In this document: one piece after another, positions 17,835-27,725 of the stretch
Layout: every line of letters starts with the position of its first letter
Numbering within the stretch: position 1 is the first letter of the stretch
From: Endotrypanum monterogeii
Taxonomy: Eukaryota > Euglenozoa > Kinetoplastea > Trypanosomatida > Trypanosomatidae
Reading direction: 5' to 3'
Length of the DNA: 30,248 nucleotides
NCBI GenBank assembly: GCA_000333855.2
Contig: CM007348.1
Span: 1-30,248 of the forward strand
Program-made: the position numbers and the translations under genes
Notes under the pieces: generated by a model
Told to the model about the DNA's origin: nothing
The model's database searches: none
What the model saw: the letters and a program-made list of their open reading frames with translations, nothing else

Positions 17835-18464
17835 CAACTTATTCGTTCTGGGAAACGAAAGGCAAGATGAAATTACCGATGTTGGCCTGTCTTATTTTCA
17901 ACGAAAAAATACTGGTCTCGCTTACGTGATATTGCTCTGTGTTTTCTGTACTTTTTGTTTCGCAGGATATGGTCTTCTGAGCAACCTTCTTGCGTGGGAG
18001 ATGGGTTGGGCCGCTGCACAGAGGAATTCAAATAACGGAGGCGACTTCATCTCGGGCATAATAATCACCTTTCCGTTCCCATTTCTAAAAAAAAAAAAGG
18101 GGCTCATCGCTTTTAGTCCTCTTGTGTAACACACTCGTTGGCTGTGTGGTTGTTTCGGCAGATTACCTTGCGTGCGCTGCTCGTATTCTCCTGTCGGCGG
18201 ATAGAAGCTAGCCTAAAGGTTTGAGAGGTATAAGGTTCATCGGATGATTTTCACTCTTTTTATTGCAGTTTATTTTTTTTTTTTTCCGTTGTTCTCTTTT
18301 TACTGCGCCGAAATTTGTTTCAACTTTCATACTGCTTGGCGCATCCTTGAACCGTGCATGAGCCCACGCAGATCTCTATGTTGCCGTCGCGACATCTACT
18401 GATGCACGGTGGCGTACATATCTGCCACAGGGAATTTTCTATAGAAGACATCTGATCCCTCATA
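17835..18464 (+). other. Intergenic spacer with acceptor of the channel gene
   Basis: 630 bases. It holds an A-run (18088-18099), a T-run acceptor (18270-18302) whose first following AG is 18361-18362, and a second possible AG at 18429-18430. If 18362 is used, an upstream ORF precedes the main start. Otherwise no gene is seen. Confidence 0.55.
18378..18455 (+). other. Possible upstream ORF of the channel gene
   Basis: ATG at 18378 opens 25 codons and a TGA at 18453-18455, ending 9 nt before the main ATG at 18465. It would be present only in mRNAs spliced at 18362 or 18371; splicing at 18430 would remove its start. Confidence 0.3.
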
Positions 18465-21400
18465 ATGGACCATTCGACTCTATCACGTGCGGGTAGCAAA
18501 CCTGCGCTCGCAGGTGTGAGGTCGTCCTCTACCATCTTCCCCTTTCACCCCGAATCGAAGTTGTTGGAGGCCCTCGAAAACGCGGATGCCCGGTCGCTGC
18601 GAAGTCTTTTAATCCTATCTGCTCCTGGGATATGCTCCTGGCGCGATTCAGAGCAGAACAGTCTTTTGCACAAGGCTGCGGCGCTTGCTTCACCCGACTG
18701 CCTGACAGAGCTTCTCCAGTCCGAGGTGAGGTTTGTTTTTTCAAAGAACATGCTGGGGGAGACACCGCTTCACGTTGCCGCCCGCTGTTCGATGACGATT
18801 GTACCGATTCTTCTCCTTGTCGCCAAATATGGTGGCGCCTATGCAGCTGATGATAGTGGAGAGACATTCCTACATTGTGTTCTTGGCAATGAACATATCA
18901 GCCCCCAGCCGTTGGTGCTGCTTATGGAATCGCTGCTCGAGCGAGATGATGTCTCCGGTCAGATTAACATTGTCAACCATAGAGGTTTGACGTTGTTTGA
19001 CATAGCGTACCAATTGCACTCGAGTAATGTTCTTTTGCTGGAGCTTCTTCTGCGGTACGGGGCTGTCACTGGTGCGTTGTTGTTACACGATGAGTTGGCC
19101 GCCTTCGTGATAACAGAGGAGGAGGAGCGCGCGCAGACGATGGAGTCCGAGAGCACCATCTTCGCGACGCTTCGTGACCATGAAGAGGCAGAGCGGGGGC
19201 GGATCCTGAGGGACGAGTACGAGCAGAGAAAGCTCTTCAAGAGGGAGAGGCGGAGACGTAATCTTTACTGTGACAAAGAGGCGTCGGTGCGGGCATTTCT
19301 AGTAGGAAAGGAGAAAAGACATTCAAGACGCATCTATGAATACCAAATGGTACGAGAGAGGTGTGCCTGCGAGGTGCAGCGGGTCGCTCGGGGATTTCTG
19401 GCACGACGGAGCTTGCACAGTTCGTCGCTCCGGAAAATGAGGGTACATTTTCGTTCGGAAGTGGAAGTTGAGGCCACTGTATCTCCCGCTAGCACCGTGG
19501 CCATGACGTCAGACGTGAACACACGTGAAGGTAAAGATGTCCGATCGGAGCCTGAAGAGGATTCACCGCTTTTGGTGGTTGCTGCGGATATCCGAGAGGT
19601 GAAGCTGAGCAGTCTCCCCGAGGGACTCCTGGTGCTTCTGCAGTCGCTGGCGAGGATGCGTCGAGCAAGGCGTTTTTTTCTGCATGCGAGACAAATGATA
19701 ACTAGGATACAGCGGGCTTGGAGACGACGCTGTGCCCGTGTCTTGTGCAGGCGCCAACTAGCCGCTGACATTGTGCTCACTGCGCTGCAAAGTAACATGT
19801 TCAGAAAGGATCGTGGTATCTTTTGGGAGCAGGCGAGCTTGAGTCACATCAACGCCATGCTGAGAGAAGTGACTCGACTGGTTACGAAGCTCGTGTGGCG
19901 CGAGAATTTTTGCACTGCATTCCGCGATATCGTGTTCATGCAGAGGCGCCGACTGCCGCTGCCCCCGCTACGGCTCTCCTTGTTTCGCAGGCTGCAGCTA
20001 CTTGCTGTCAAGTCTAAGCATTTCGTTCTGCTTGCACAATTTCTGGTCAGTCTGTTCCTGCTTATCTACATGGGTTTTGCTCCGCGAACGAGTTCTTCGC
20101 AGGCTCATAACGCAGTCGATATTGTTTTCATTTGTATAGAGTTGGTTATCACTTCCTTTTTGCCCCTATGTTGGTGGCGTTTGTGGGACGTCGCCATTGT
20201 CTTGAGCGCTCTGATTTGTGCTGCAGCAAGTCAATATGGGGGGTCTATTGCGATAACGCTCTTCACTCTAAAACTTCCTTTTGTTGTGCGTCAATTTGTG
20301 CCGAGCCACTTGGGTACAAGTACTTTTTGTCGCTGCATCGAGTATTCCACTGTGCACTTGCTGTTGTTTCTACCGTTTGCCGTGGCAGGGATTGGCTCTA
20401 CGGTACGAGGTACCACTCTGAGCCACCTTATGCTGACGAGCCAGGGGAATTGGTTTCGCGTTTTTCTGTCGCTCCTCAGTACCGTGAGTCCTCAACACAC
20501 CGCCTTTATTCTAGCATCTGAAGCCAACCCCGGCGTCGGCGCGGAGGGGCTGTTACCATTGCGTGTGGAGCAACGCCTCTTCGCCCTTCAAGAGGGCGGC
20601 ACCTTGGTGCGCTTACGAATTCCGTTGCCACAGATTATAGCCTTCCGTGTGGTCGTGTGGCTGTACTGGTGGTCGGCAGTCATTGTCGGCACCTACCACG
20701 CCATTCGACATCATTACGACATTAGTGACGAGTTGAAGCTCAAGTTTAACAAGCATCGTTTCCGAAATGAGGGCAAGGAGGAGCTATTCGACGCTCACCG
20801 TGCAGCAAACATAGAGGCTCTCGGTAAGCAGCTCGACGGGGTGATGTGGGAAAATGATGTGCGTGCTGCAAAGGAGGCGATCGAGGCTTCTCACTACGAC
20901 CGAAATACTAACATGAGGGTACATCGTTTTGTCTGTCATGTCCAAGATACATTGAGCAGTCAGGGTGGCGCGATACTAAAAAGGCAGGTTTCGCCCCGGT
21001 CTCCGCGGACGACGAAAACAACGACAAAAAACGCTTCCAAGTGGGACTGCCGCAACGAGGATCCGACATCGCGTGGCTCCTACGACGTTGGAATTGTGGA
21101 GACTGCGCTTGGTATGGTCGAGCGCAAGGGCTTTGGTGAGCGGTTTATGGAACGGCAGTGGGTCGGTGCGCCGCTCCGAAAAGAAATGAATTGGCTGGTC
21201 GTCGTCATGCTTGTCATGGCGTCTGCCAAACCGAATCTTTTTCCTATGGAAGCGGTCTTTAGCTCCCTTTTCGCAGTGGAGTTAGTGGTATCTCTCTACT
21301 TTTTACGGTTGGAGTTTATTTTTTCTCACTACGTGCGTCTCCTCCTTCGGGTGTTCTGTGTGGTGATTGGATTCGTACCATCGGGCATTCCTTTCGTGGT

Positions 21401-24400
21401 TTTTCGCGGTCTTCGTCTTGTGGAGGGGTGGTCGCTTCTGTTTAGTATACCGGGTATGGTGCGCTGGGGCATGATGTACCTTCTTGCGTCTTTTGTGATC
21501 ATATGGATGATTACCTATGTGGCCTCCTTGCAGTTCCTTGCGGCTGCGAGGCTGGACTCGCGTGCATCCATTTGCTCAAGCAAACTCGAGTGCCTGGCAG
21601 TTTCTTTACGGGAGCTTGTCTTGCCAGTCCACACCCCTGAACATATCGACCCGATCAGGGAGGCTCCTGTTATGGCGATGCTGGTGCTTTTTACGCACTT
21701 TTGCTTTGTGCCATTTTTCCTAGCCATAGCGCTGCACCCTCTTCTGCGGTTGTCCGACTTTATCTGGCGCTTCTTTCGGTTAGTTGTGCGAAGTCTTCAC
21801 AAGGACGTTCTAGATTATCTGGAGAACTACCTTGAGGGCCCATCGTGGTACACTCACTGGGGACTGAAGACGGATGTATCGGTTGGCATCATTGTACGCA
21901 TGAAGATTTGGATCAATGACTTACGACGCAGGCGCATGGGAGCCGTGTGGGGCTTAGCGCCAACTAGTGGCACTGCCTCAGATGTGTATGCTCTACGTAA
22001 AAGCTTCATCAAAGGATATGAGCGCGAACCAGAGGTGGAGGGGCCATCATTGACGGAGATCATCTGCCGGGGAGAGTTCGCCTCTTTGGAAGAAAATGAA
22101 GCGCAAGACCGTCTTCGTTGCCACCCGGTCAAGCGTTTTTTGGGTCGCATGGTCGTCCGAAGTGTCTATGTTCACTACCTCAATATTTTTTGCACCTTGG
22201 TATCCATAGCGTTTTTGTGGATTGCTGACGCGTCGCTGGATCGCAACGATGGCCTTATGGTAACGTCTTGTGTGGTTCACTTAGTGAGCGTAGTGATGTC
22301 CGTCGTCGTAGCGCCACAAGATTCCACGGCGGTCACTACATTTGTCTCCGCATGCACGCTGATTTGCGCTGTTGTTCTGGTGCTAGTGCCGAATCGTCGA
22401 TTTAACAGCTTCTATTGTGTGCGATTTGTGTCACTGCTGCGCCTTGGTCAGATACAGGTGATTCCGTTCCGTGATACGAAGCGAATGGTGAGGATGTACG
22501 TCGACTCCGCACTAAAAATTGTCTTCCCGCTTGTACTCATGGGAGGTGCTGCGTACATGGCAGAGCTGCTTCGAGCACAGATTTTTATGGTTCAGTTTAA
22601 GCCTGCCGCGTGGATGCAAATCAACTGGGGTAATCCCGCAGAGGTGGAGACTCTCCGGTCGAACGTGTCCTACCCGGAGTTTCTTGCAGCTATACCACGT
22701 AGTCACTCTTCGCATCCCAATGTCAAGGAGACCTCCGACCTCTTCGCCACCTATTTTCGAAGAGATGCCCATATATTTTTTTCCATTTACTGCTTTTGGG
22801 TCCTCCCAAGTATTTGTGTTTCGACGTGCCTGTCTTACCTTTTCTGGGTCGGGGAGAACCTGAGGGACACGAACCGGCTGATGGCGGACACGATCCCTCT
22901 GCTAGAGGATCCAATTACCATGTCCGAGTTCAGTTGGCATAAATTTCTTTACCGCTACGTAGGGAATGTGATCCTGCTGGCAAGCCTTCTTTTTGGGTGC
23001 ATATTTAGTCCCACCACCACAGTCACCTCTGATGACTTCAGTCTTTTTTTTGGATTCGAGGTGACTTTTACCATCTTGGGTCTCGTCGAAGCAATTATGT
23101 CGTGTTCCCTTGCTGTTCACCGCTGTGCACGGTCTCGCGCCAGCACGCGGTCGTGCGTAGTTGACGCAAAGCCTCCCCATGTACTCTTTGGCGACTGTAT
23201 TTTTCTTCTGTGCGAAGTGATTCAGCTCGTGTATTACTGTGTAGCCCTGACGCTCTCCTCGACGCTTCTCTCAGAGCGTGGACATTGCCTCATATCTCCA
23301 AACGAGTACGCAACGTTTTTTTTAACAGCTCGTTTTGTGTTTGTTCTTCGTCTTCTGAGTCGCGAGTTTCTTTTGGCGCTGTTGCGCCACTTGTTGTCTA
23401 TTTTCTGTTGCTGCCTTGGCATCCTCATCTATTTTGTTGCGTCGGCGAGCGCATTAGCGGATGTTTATGCGGCGGAGACTCACACGAAATACACAATCGC
23501 AACCTGGCGTTCTGCCTTCGACGCTATTCTGCGCCTCTCTTTCACATCCGCGATTTCTTCTCGCTTCGAGAGTCGGTGGTACCCCTTCAACAGCACTGCC
23601 GTCGTTTTGGAATTGCAGGGTAGTGGGATTACACAGTATGTGGTCGAGGAGAACTACACGACATGGCGCTTGGCTTTTGCCTTGGCCGCTATCGGAATGG
23701 CTATTTTGGCCAGCATCATAGGTTTTTTTATCGGTTCTGTGATCACACCGGTGCGCAATGCACTCCTTCAGCCGCTGCCGCCAAAAAGCATGCTGCTTTA
23801 TGGAACGCTATGTGGGGGATTGAGGGCTTTGGTCAAATTCGGCGTCCATAATCATGACGATATGCAGCCACAGACACGTGGCTGTATTCAGTCTCGCAAG
23901 TTTAGACGCATTTTCGTGCCAGAGGGAATCCCGTCGTGGGCGGTGCCGCACCTTCTGGAGGAGCTGGATATCTTCCGACCTGTGCGGCAGCGCCGGATGA
24001 TGTACGCCTTGATGAGACTGCTGGAATACATGCCGGTAAGGGAGAAGCGTCAGGTACGGGTTCGTGAGTATATGCGTGTTTGGGACATTTACCGCTGTGG
24101 GGGTCCCGCACGTGTTGCGTTTTCTGAGCTCCCAGTATATCCCCCTGCAGCGGCGTTGCAAACTGTACCAAATCCATACAGTGCATCACCTTCGCCAACG
24201 ATGCGGTGTGAAAGCTATATTGCCCCATTGAGACTCGTTCAGGCGTTGGCCATTTTCGAGCTCGACTTTCCGGCAGACTCGTCTGTGGGCTCTAAGCTGT
24301 GGATTGATTTCTTCTCAGTGGTTCAGAAGATGCGTGGAGCCACTCTCCTGCAGTCGTTGTGGCGGATGTATCGTGAGGAGAAGGCTTTTGAGAATGATGT

Positions 24401-24656
24401 CACCCACAGTTTGTATGAGCGGACGTTGATTGTGCATCTCCGGCGCGCATTCAGAAAACAGAAGCTGCGCAGTCACGTATCTTTTTTGGGATTCTCCTCA
24501 TTCCACGAGGCCATCAAGTACGAGCACGAGGCGTTCAATCCAAGCACTAGTCACTTTGATTTGGTAAATCGTTTGCGTCGCAATTTCACCGCGCTTCGCG
24601 CCTCAGCTGATTTTTGGAAGAAGGCTCGTGCAGCGGAGGGATCGAAGGCTACCTAA
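18465..24656 (+). CDS. Large ankyrin/IQ four-domain ion-channel-like membrane protein
   Basis: 2063 residues. N-terminal ankyrin repeats about 60-205 (NSLLHKAAALAS, GETPLHVAARC, GETFLHCVLG). Then two IQ-like calmodulin-binding motifs: EVQRVARGFLARR (about 303) and MITRIQRAWRRRCARVL (about 411). Four membrane blocks follow at about 519-750, 908-1095, 1233-1460 and 1494-1760, each with the S1-S6 rhythm of voltage-gated Ca/Na-type channels. In block II, IPFVVFRGLRLVEGW (about 975-990) and the hydrophobic S5 after it closely follow the S4-S5 pattern. Block III has RFVSLLRLGQIQVI (about 1320) and block IV ARFVFVLRLLSREF (about 1622). S4 charges are few, and none of the four pore loops shows a clear Glu/Asp selectivity ring, so conduction is uncertain. 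The cytosolic tail (about 1760-2063) includes another IQ-like helix near 1958. T. brucei FS179 is a related flagellar four-domain channel, from memory. I cannot say whether this is its orthologue. Confidence 0.88.
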   Translation: MDHSTLSRAGSKPALAGVRSSSTIFPFHPESKLLEALENADARSLRSLLILSAPGICSWRDSEQNSLLHKAAALASPDCLTELLQSEVRFVFSKNMLGETPLHVAARCSMTIVPILLLVAKYGGAYAADDSGETFLHCVLGNEHISPQPLVLLMESLLERDDVSGQINIVNHRGLTLFDIAYQLHSSNVLLLELLLRYGAVTGALLLHDELAAFVITEEEERAQTMESESTIFATLRDHEEAERGRILRDEYEQRKLFKRERRRRNLYCDKEASVRAFLVGKEKRHSRRIYEYQMVRERCACEVQRVARGFLARRSLHSSSLRKMRVHFRSEVEVEATVSPASTVAMTSDVNTREGKDVRSEPEEDSPLLVVAADIREVKLSSLPEGLLVLLQSLARMRRARRFFLHARQMITRIQRAWRRRCARVLCRRQLAADIVLTALQSNMFRKDRGIFWEQASLSHINAMLREVTRLVTKLVWRENFCTAFRDIVFMQRRRLPLPPLRLSLFRRLQLLAVKSKHFVLLAQFLVSLFLLIYMGFAPRTSSSQAHNAVDIVFICIELVITSFLPLCWWRLWDVAIVLSALICAAASQYGGSIAITLFTLKLPFVVRQFVPSHLGTSTFCRCIEYSTVHLLLFLPFAVAGIGSTVRGTTLSHLMLTSQGNWFRVFLSLLSTVSPQHTAFILASEANPGVGAEGLLPLRVEQRLFALQEGGTLVRLRIPLPQIIAFRVVVWLYWWSAVIVGTYHAIRHHYDISDELKLKFNKHRFRNEGKEELFDAHRAANIEALGKQLDGVMWENDVRAAKEAIEASHYDRNTNMRVHRFVCHVQDTLSSQGGAILKRQVSPRSPRTTKTTTKNASKWDCRNEDPTSRGSYDVGIVETALGMVERKGFGERFMERQWVGAPLRKEMNWLVVVMLVMASAKPNLFPMEAVFSSLFAVELVVSLYFLRLEFIFSHYVRLLLRVFCVVIGFVPSGIPFVVFRGLRLVEGWSLLFSIPGMVRWGMMYLLASFVIIWMITYVASLQFLAAARLDSRASICSSKLECLAVSLRELVLPVHTPEHIDPIREAPVMAMLVLFTHFCFVPFFLAIALHPLLRLSDFIWRFFRLVVRSLHKDVLDYLENYLEGPSWYTHWGLKTDVSVGIIVRMKIWINDLRRRRMGAVWGLAPTSGTASDVYALRKSFIKGYEREPEVEGPSLTEIICRGEFASLEENEAQDRLRCHPVKRFLGRMVVRSVYVHYLNIFCTLVSIAFLWIADASLDRNDGLMVTSCVVHLVSVVMSVVVAPQDSTAVTTFVSACTLICAVVLVLVPNRRFNSFYCVRFVSLLRLGQIQVIPFRDTKRMVRMYVDSALKIVFPLVLMGGAAYMAELLRAQIFMVQFKPAAWMQINWGNPAEVETLRSNVSYPEFLAAIPRSHSSHPNVKETSDLFATYFRRDAHIFFSIYCFWVLPSICVSTCLSYLFWVGENLRDTNRLMADTIPLLEDPITMSEFSWHKFLYRYVGNVILLASLLFGCIFSPTTTVTSDDFSLFFGFEVTFTILGLVEAIMSCSLAVHRCARSRASTRSCVVDAKPPHVLFGDCIFLLCEVIQLVYYCVALTLSSTLLSERGHCLISPNEYATFFLTARFVFVLRLLSREFLLALLRHLLSIFCCCLGILIYFVASASALADVYAAETHTKYTIATWRSAFDAILRLSFTSAISSRFESRWYPFNSTAVVLELQGSGITQYVVEENYTTWRLAFALAAIGMAILASIIGFFIGSVITPVRNALLQPLPPKSMLLYGTLCGGLRALVKFGVHNHDDMQPQTRGCIQSRKFRRIFVPEGIPSWAVPHLLEELDIFRPVRQRRMMYALMRLLEYMPVREKRQVRVREYMRVWDIYRCGGPARVAFSELPVYPPAAALQTVPNPYSASPSPTMRCESYIAPLRLVQALAIFELDFPADSSVGSKLWIDFFSVVQKMRGATLLQSLWRMYREEKAFENDVTHSLYERTLIVHLRRAFRKQKLRSHVSFLGFSSFHEAIKYEHEAFNPSTSHFDLVNRLRRNFTALRASADFWKKARAAEGSKAT

Positions 24657-25055
24657 ATACCCTTTTTGTTATCCTACGCATTCCATTAAATACTAAAAAA
24701 AAAGATTACGCTTGTGTGTAGTCGTGTACCTTATCGTGATTTCACTATGAGCAGGAGGCTATCATCTCGATTTGCACAATATGAGTTTTTTTCCGATTGT
24801 CAGATACCCCCCTTACACTTCCCATATAGAGTGCGATTGCGTTCTGTTGTCGTGTGCTGCTAAGAACCACCCTTTATGCTCTCGTTTCACTGAGCTCGGT
24901 TCGAACGCGTTTTTTTTTCTTGTCATTACTTCTTATCTATAGAGGTAATTATACCGGTGGCCGATTTGCTTCCTCTTCGTGCTCTCATAACACACGTGCG
25001 TCGGCAATCGACCAGAATCATTTTGTGGGTGTAACTGAGTACCACCCTCCCTCTT

Positions 25056-25283
25056 ATGATCCCTTGCCTACTGGAATTTATTGTGGATTATGCGTTGCGA
25101 GCTGCACTTTTTACATGGAAAGTCGCAATGTTTTGTTTGCTTCGTTGTTCGCGACAAAAAAAAAACGAATACTCACACTGGAGTTCTTCGAAACTACGGT
25201 TTTTTTTTATTTATAGCTGCAGTTTAACCTGTGGACAGCGCGTTGGCTCTCCGCATCGATTTTCGAAGGTTCTGCATTTCTAA
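25056..25283 (+). CDS. Possible small membrane protein (75 aa) inside the 3 kb gap
   Basis: A strong tract (24909-24937) followed by TAGAG (AG at 24941-24942) would make a trans-spliced mRNA whose first ATG is 25056, about 113 nt downstream. That ATG opens 75 codons. The first 30 residues are hydrophobic and helical (CLLEFIVDYALRAALFTWK is part), and the rest is basic and Ser-rich. No family is recognised. The evidence is the fit of signals only, so this may be non-coding. Confidence 0.25.
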   Translation: MIPCLLEFIVDYALRAALFTWKVAMFCLLRCSRQKKNEYSHWSSSKLRFFFIYSCSLTCGQRVGSPHRFSKVLHF

Positions 25284-25415
25284 CCCCCACTCAGTTCCCC
25301 TTCTTCCCTCTACACTTTCCCTCGTATCATAGGGTCGGTTCCAGTAAATCTTTGTGAAGGCCCTTGACGAGATGAATTGGCTGCCAAAGAGGGCTGCTGG
25401 CAATACAAGAAAACT

Positions 25416-25417
<2 letters not shown>

Positions 25418-25451
<34 letters not shown>

Positions 25452-25456
25452 ACACA
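25418..25456. repeat. CA microsatellite
   Basis: Alternating CA on the + strand, about 19 dinucleotides with one interrupting G at 25447. Not coding in any credible frame. Confidence 0.95.
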
Positions 25457-27392
25457 TAGGCATACAAACATACTCTCCCTGCAGATTGCTCCTGTGGTGC
25501 TTCGGTGGTCGTGAACACCGGGGGGTGCAACACCTCAACCTCGGTAGATCCTGCTGCTTCCGGCGGCAAAGCTCTAGCCGAGTTTGTGTGCTGGTGTAGA
25601 GATTTCCAAAAGTGAAGATTCGTGTCTTCCTTGATACCGTGTAGCCCCAAACAAAAACATGCAACATAGAGAAGTGCCGAGAAAAATGGTGGTGGTGGTG
25701 TCGCAACTATGATATCAACTGAGCCACTGATTTGGCTCTCTGACGGAATGCTGCACTCCACGTACCCATACCTTTTTTTCCTTTTCCGAGAGGGGCTGAC
25801 ACAGGGGTAACTTGTGTGCGCATCCGCTTTATAGAGGTATTATAGGTTTGCATCGGGGGCGAGTGTGCGTACCGTGTAAGGGTTCCTACAAAAAAGAAAA
25901 ATAGACCACTTCACTCTGTTCTCTGGACGATCTGCCTCGTGTTTGCGATCTTCCTATAGTGCTGGTCAACGATGTTGATGAGGTTAATGCGCACAGGATA
26001 ATGACGTGAATCGATTCGGAAAGTTCAGGTGGCTACTTTTGTTTTTGTTATCTTTTCAAAATCTTTTCCTTGAATGTGAAATAGAAATCTTTTAGTGTCG
26101 TCAGTGACGTATACGTGGGGAGTCTCCCTAAAAGTGGATCTGGGGTTGGGGAACCAGTCGGTTTCGTGCGATGTTTCTCAAATGAAATTTTCTATCGTTA
26201 GTGGATGAGCTGTACGGGTGCGTGTGCAAATTTAGGTTCATCACTTCTAGGTTCTGCGGTATTGGAATTTCGTGCGGTGGAACTTGTAACTATTGCATAT
26301 GATTGCACCTTTCGTGGTTATGTGCTTCCGGTTGAGGGCCTTTACTAATTTATTAAATTACAGTTGTGGGAAGCTCCAGTTGTCGATGCCTGTGACATGA
26401 GGCGCGGGGTTGTGTACCACCGAACGTCAATTTTTTTTCATATTGTGCCGATGCGTTTTCTGGGTCTCTTTTGACATTGTTTATTCAATAGCCTGGAATA
26501 TCTGCTTGATGCTTATTCCCTTTTCATATTATAATTCTCTGAATTTTTTATTTCCGTCCTTCCTGGAAAGGAAAACATGACACACTATTTACCTTTTTTA
26601 AAGGCCTAGCATTCCTTTGATGCAAAAAAAAAAAAAAAGCTGTGGGTTAAATATGCACTTTGTTCACGTTCAGGCTTTTTCTTGTTACAACGCAGTGGGC
26701 AAGAGCACCAGCTGTACGCTCTCTCGGTGAAGAGTTTATTGTTGGCAGCGGAAAGTTGCGAACCTGCGGACACAGTGCAACTTGGAAGAGCTTTGGGCTC
26801 CACCTTTTTCCCTTAAGCTTCTGAAGGTGTCTTTCCGAGAGTGTTCGGTGGGAGGAGCACGCTGTTTTTTTGTGTTTTTATTCACGTCCCATCGTGGAGT
26901 CCCTCTGGTCGACGTCTACTGCTTTTCCGCGGGCGTATCCCCCCCTTTCCCCCCTCCCCTTGCGCTTATATGTCATCGAATTCCTTCGCTCATGATTTCA
27001 CATATCGGTTTGCTTACTACTCTTTATTCTTTATCGTTTACAAGTGCTTCATCAGCACCTACAGCAATCACAGAAAAACTGCAGCGAAAAAAAAAGCTGA
27101 ACGGTTTCCTTTGTCCGTGCTCGAAATTTTGTTATTTTTTTCGAGCCCTTTCAGCGCGAGGTGGAGCTCTCGTAAATGTCTTGTTCCCGTGTTTCACACT
27201 TTTGAGTATTTTTCTATCTCGGACCAGGATCTACGTCCTCTTCGATCCTGTGTATATGCGGGCACAGACTCTCTGCAATTTGACTTCTGTATTCATTTTT
27301 TTTTTGGTGACTTGGGTTGGGAAAAAAAATTGATGATTCGGTTAGCCTCAATGGCACACTTCATTGGACCGTTTCCTTCCTATCTCTACTTG

Positions 27393-27422
27393 CACACAAA
27401 CACACACACACACACACACACA
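27393..27422. repeat. CA microsatellite
   Basis: A second CA run in the same gap, about 14 dinucleotides with one AAA interruption at 27398-27400, roughly 300 bases upstream of the cyclase start. Confidence 0.95.
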
Positions 27423-27725
27423 TCTTGAGTCAAGTGGGGCAGAAAAAAAATTGCCTTGTGTCCCATTAGTGTTACCACCCCCGCCTTTTTCTAGATTATT
27501 TTACCCGCACTTCTACTGCTTATCTGAAGATCTTACCTTCCCCTAATTTTTTTTTTTCTGGGCTCCACTCAGCTTTTGTTTTACTTCTCGTATTTCTCGA
27601 ATCCAGTGCTGCGAAGGCGTCGTGTCCTCCTCGAAGCCTCGCGCCTCTAGGGTTGTCGGTGCAGACGTGTCTGCAGACTTTTCGGGATTTTCAACTTTGG
27701 TCCCAGAGGTGTACGTGCTACAGCG

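Larger units (their letters stand above)
24657..27725 (+). other. 3 kb gap without a confident gene
   Basis: The longest internal spacer of the window. It is T-rich with many pyrimidine tracts (for example 24909-24937, 25201-25210, 26431-26438, 26624-26638 as an A-run, and 27546-27599), two CA microsatellites, and a possible small ORF at 25056-25283. Other open frames here start at GTG or TTG and are low-complexity or cover the CA repeats. It probably combines the 3' UTR of the channel, the 5' region of the cyclase, and either a short unrecognised transcript or a lost gene. The cyclase acceptor is probably the tract at 27572-27599 followed by AG at 27605-27606. No ATG lies between that AG and 27726. 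Confidence 0.6.

Noticed and set aside
24899..24910. tRNA-like B-box (GGTTCGAAC) followed by a T-run
   Set aside because: The flanking bases do not form a T-arm stem, and no A-box, anticodon arm or acceptor stem could be found upstream.
25224..25761. Two overlapping minus-strand frames of 144-160 codons
   Set aside because: They cross the CA microsatellite (giving Cys-Val runs), begin at non-ATG codons in part, and oppose the gene array.
26841..27428. 195-codon + strand frame in the 3 kb gap
   Set aside because: Starts at GTG, is rich in Phe, Ser and Pro from T/C-rich DNA, and ends by translating the CA microsatellite as His-Thr repeats.
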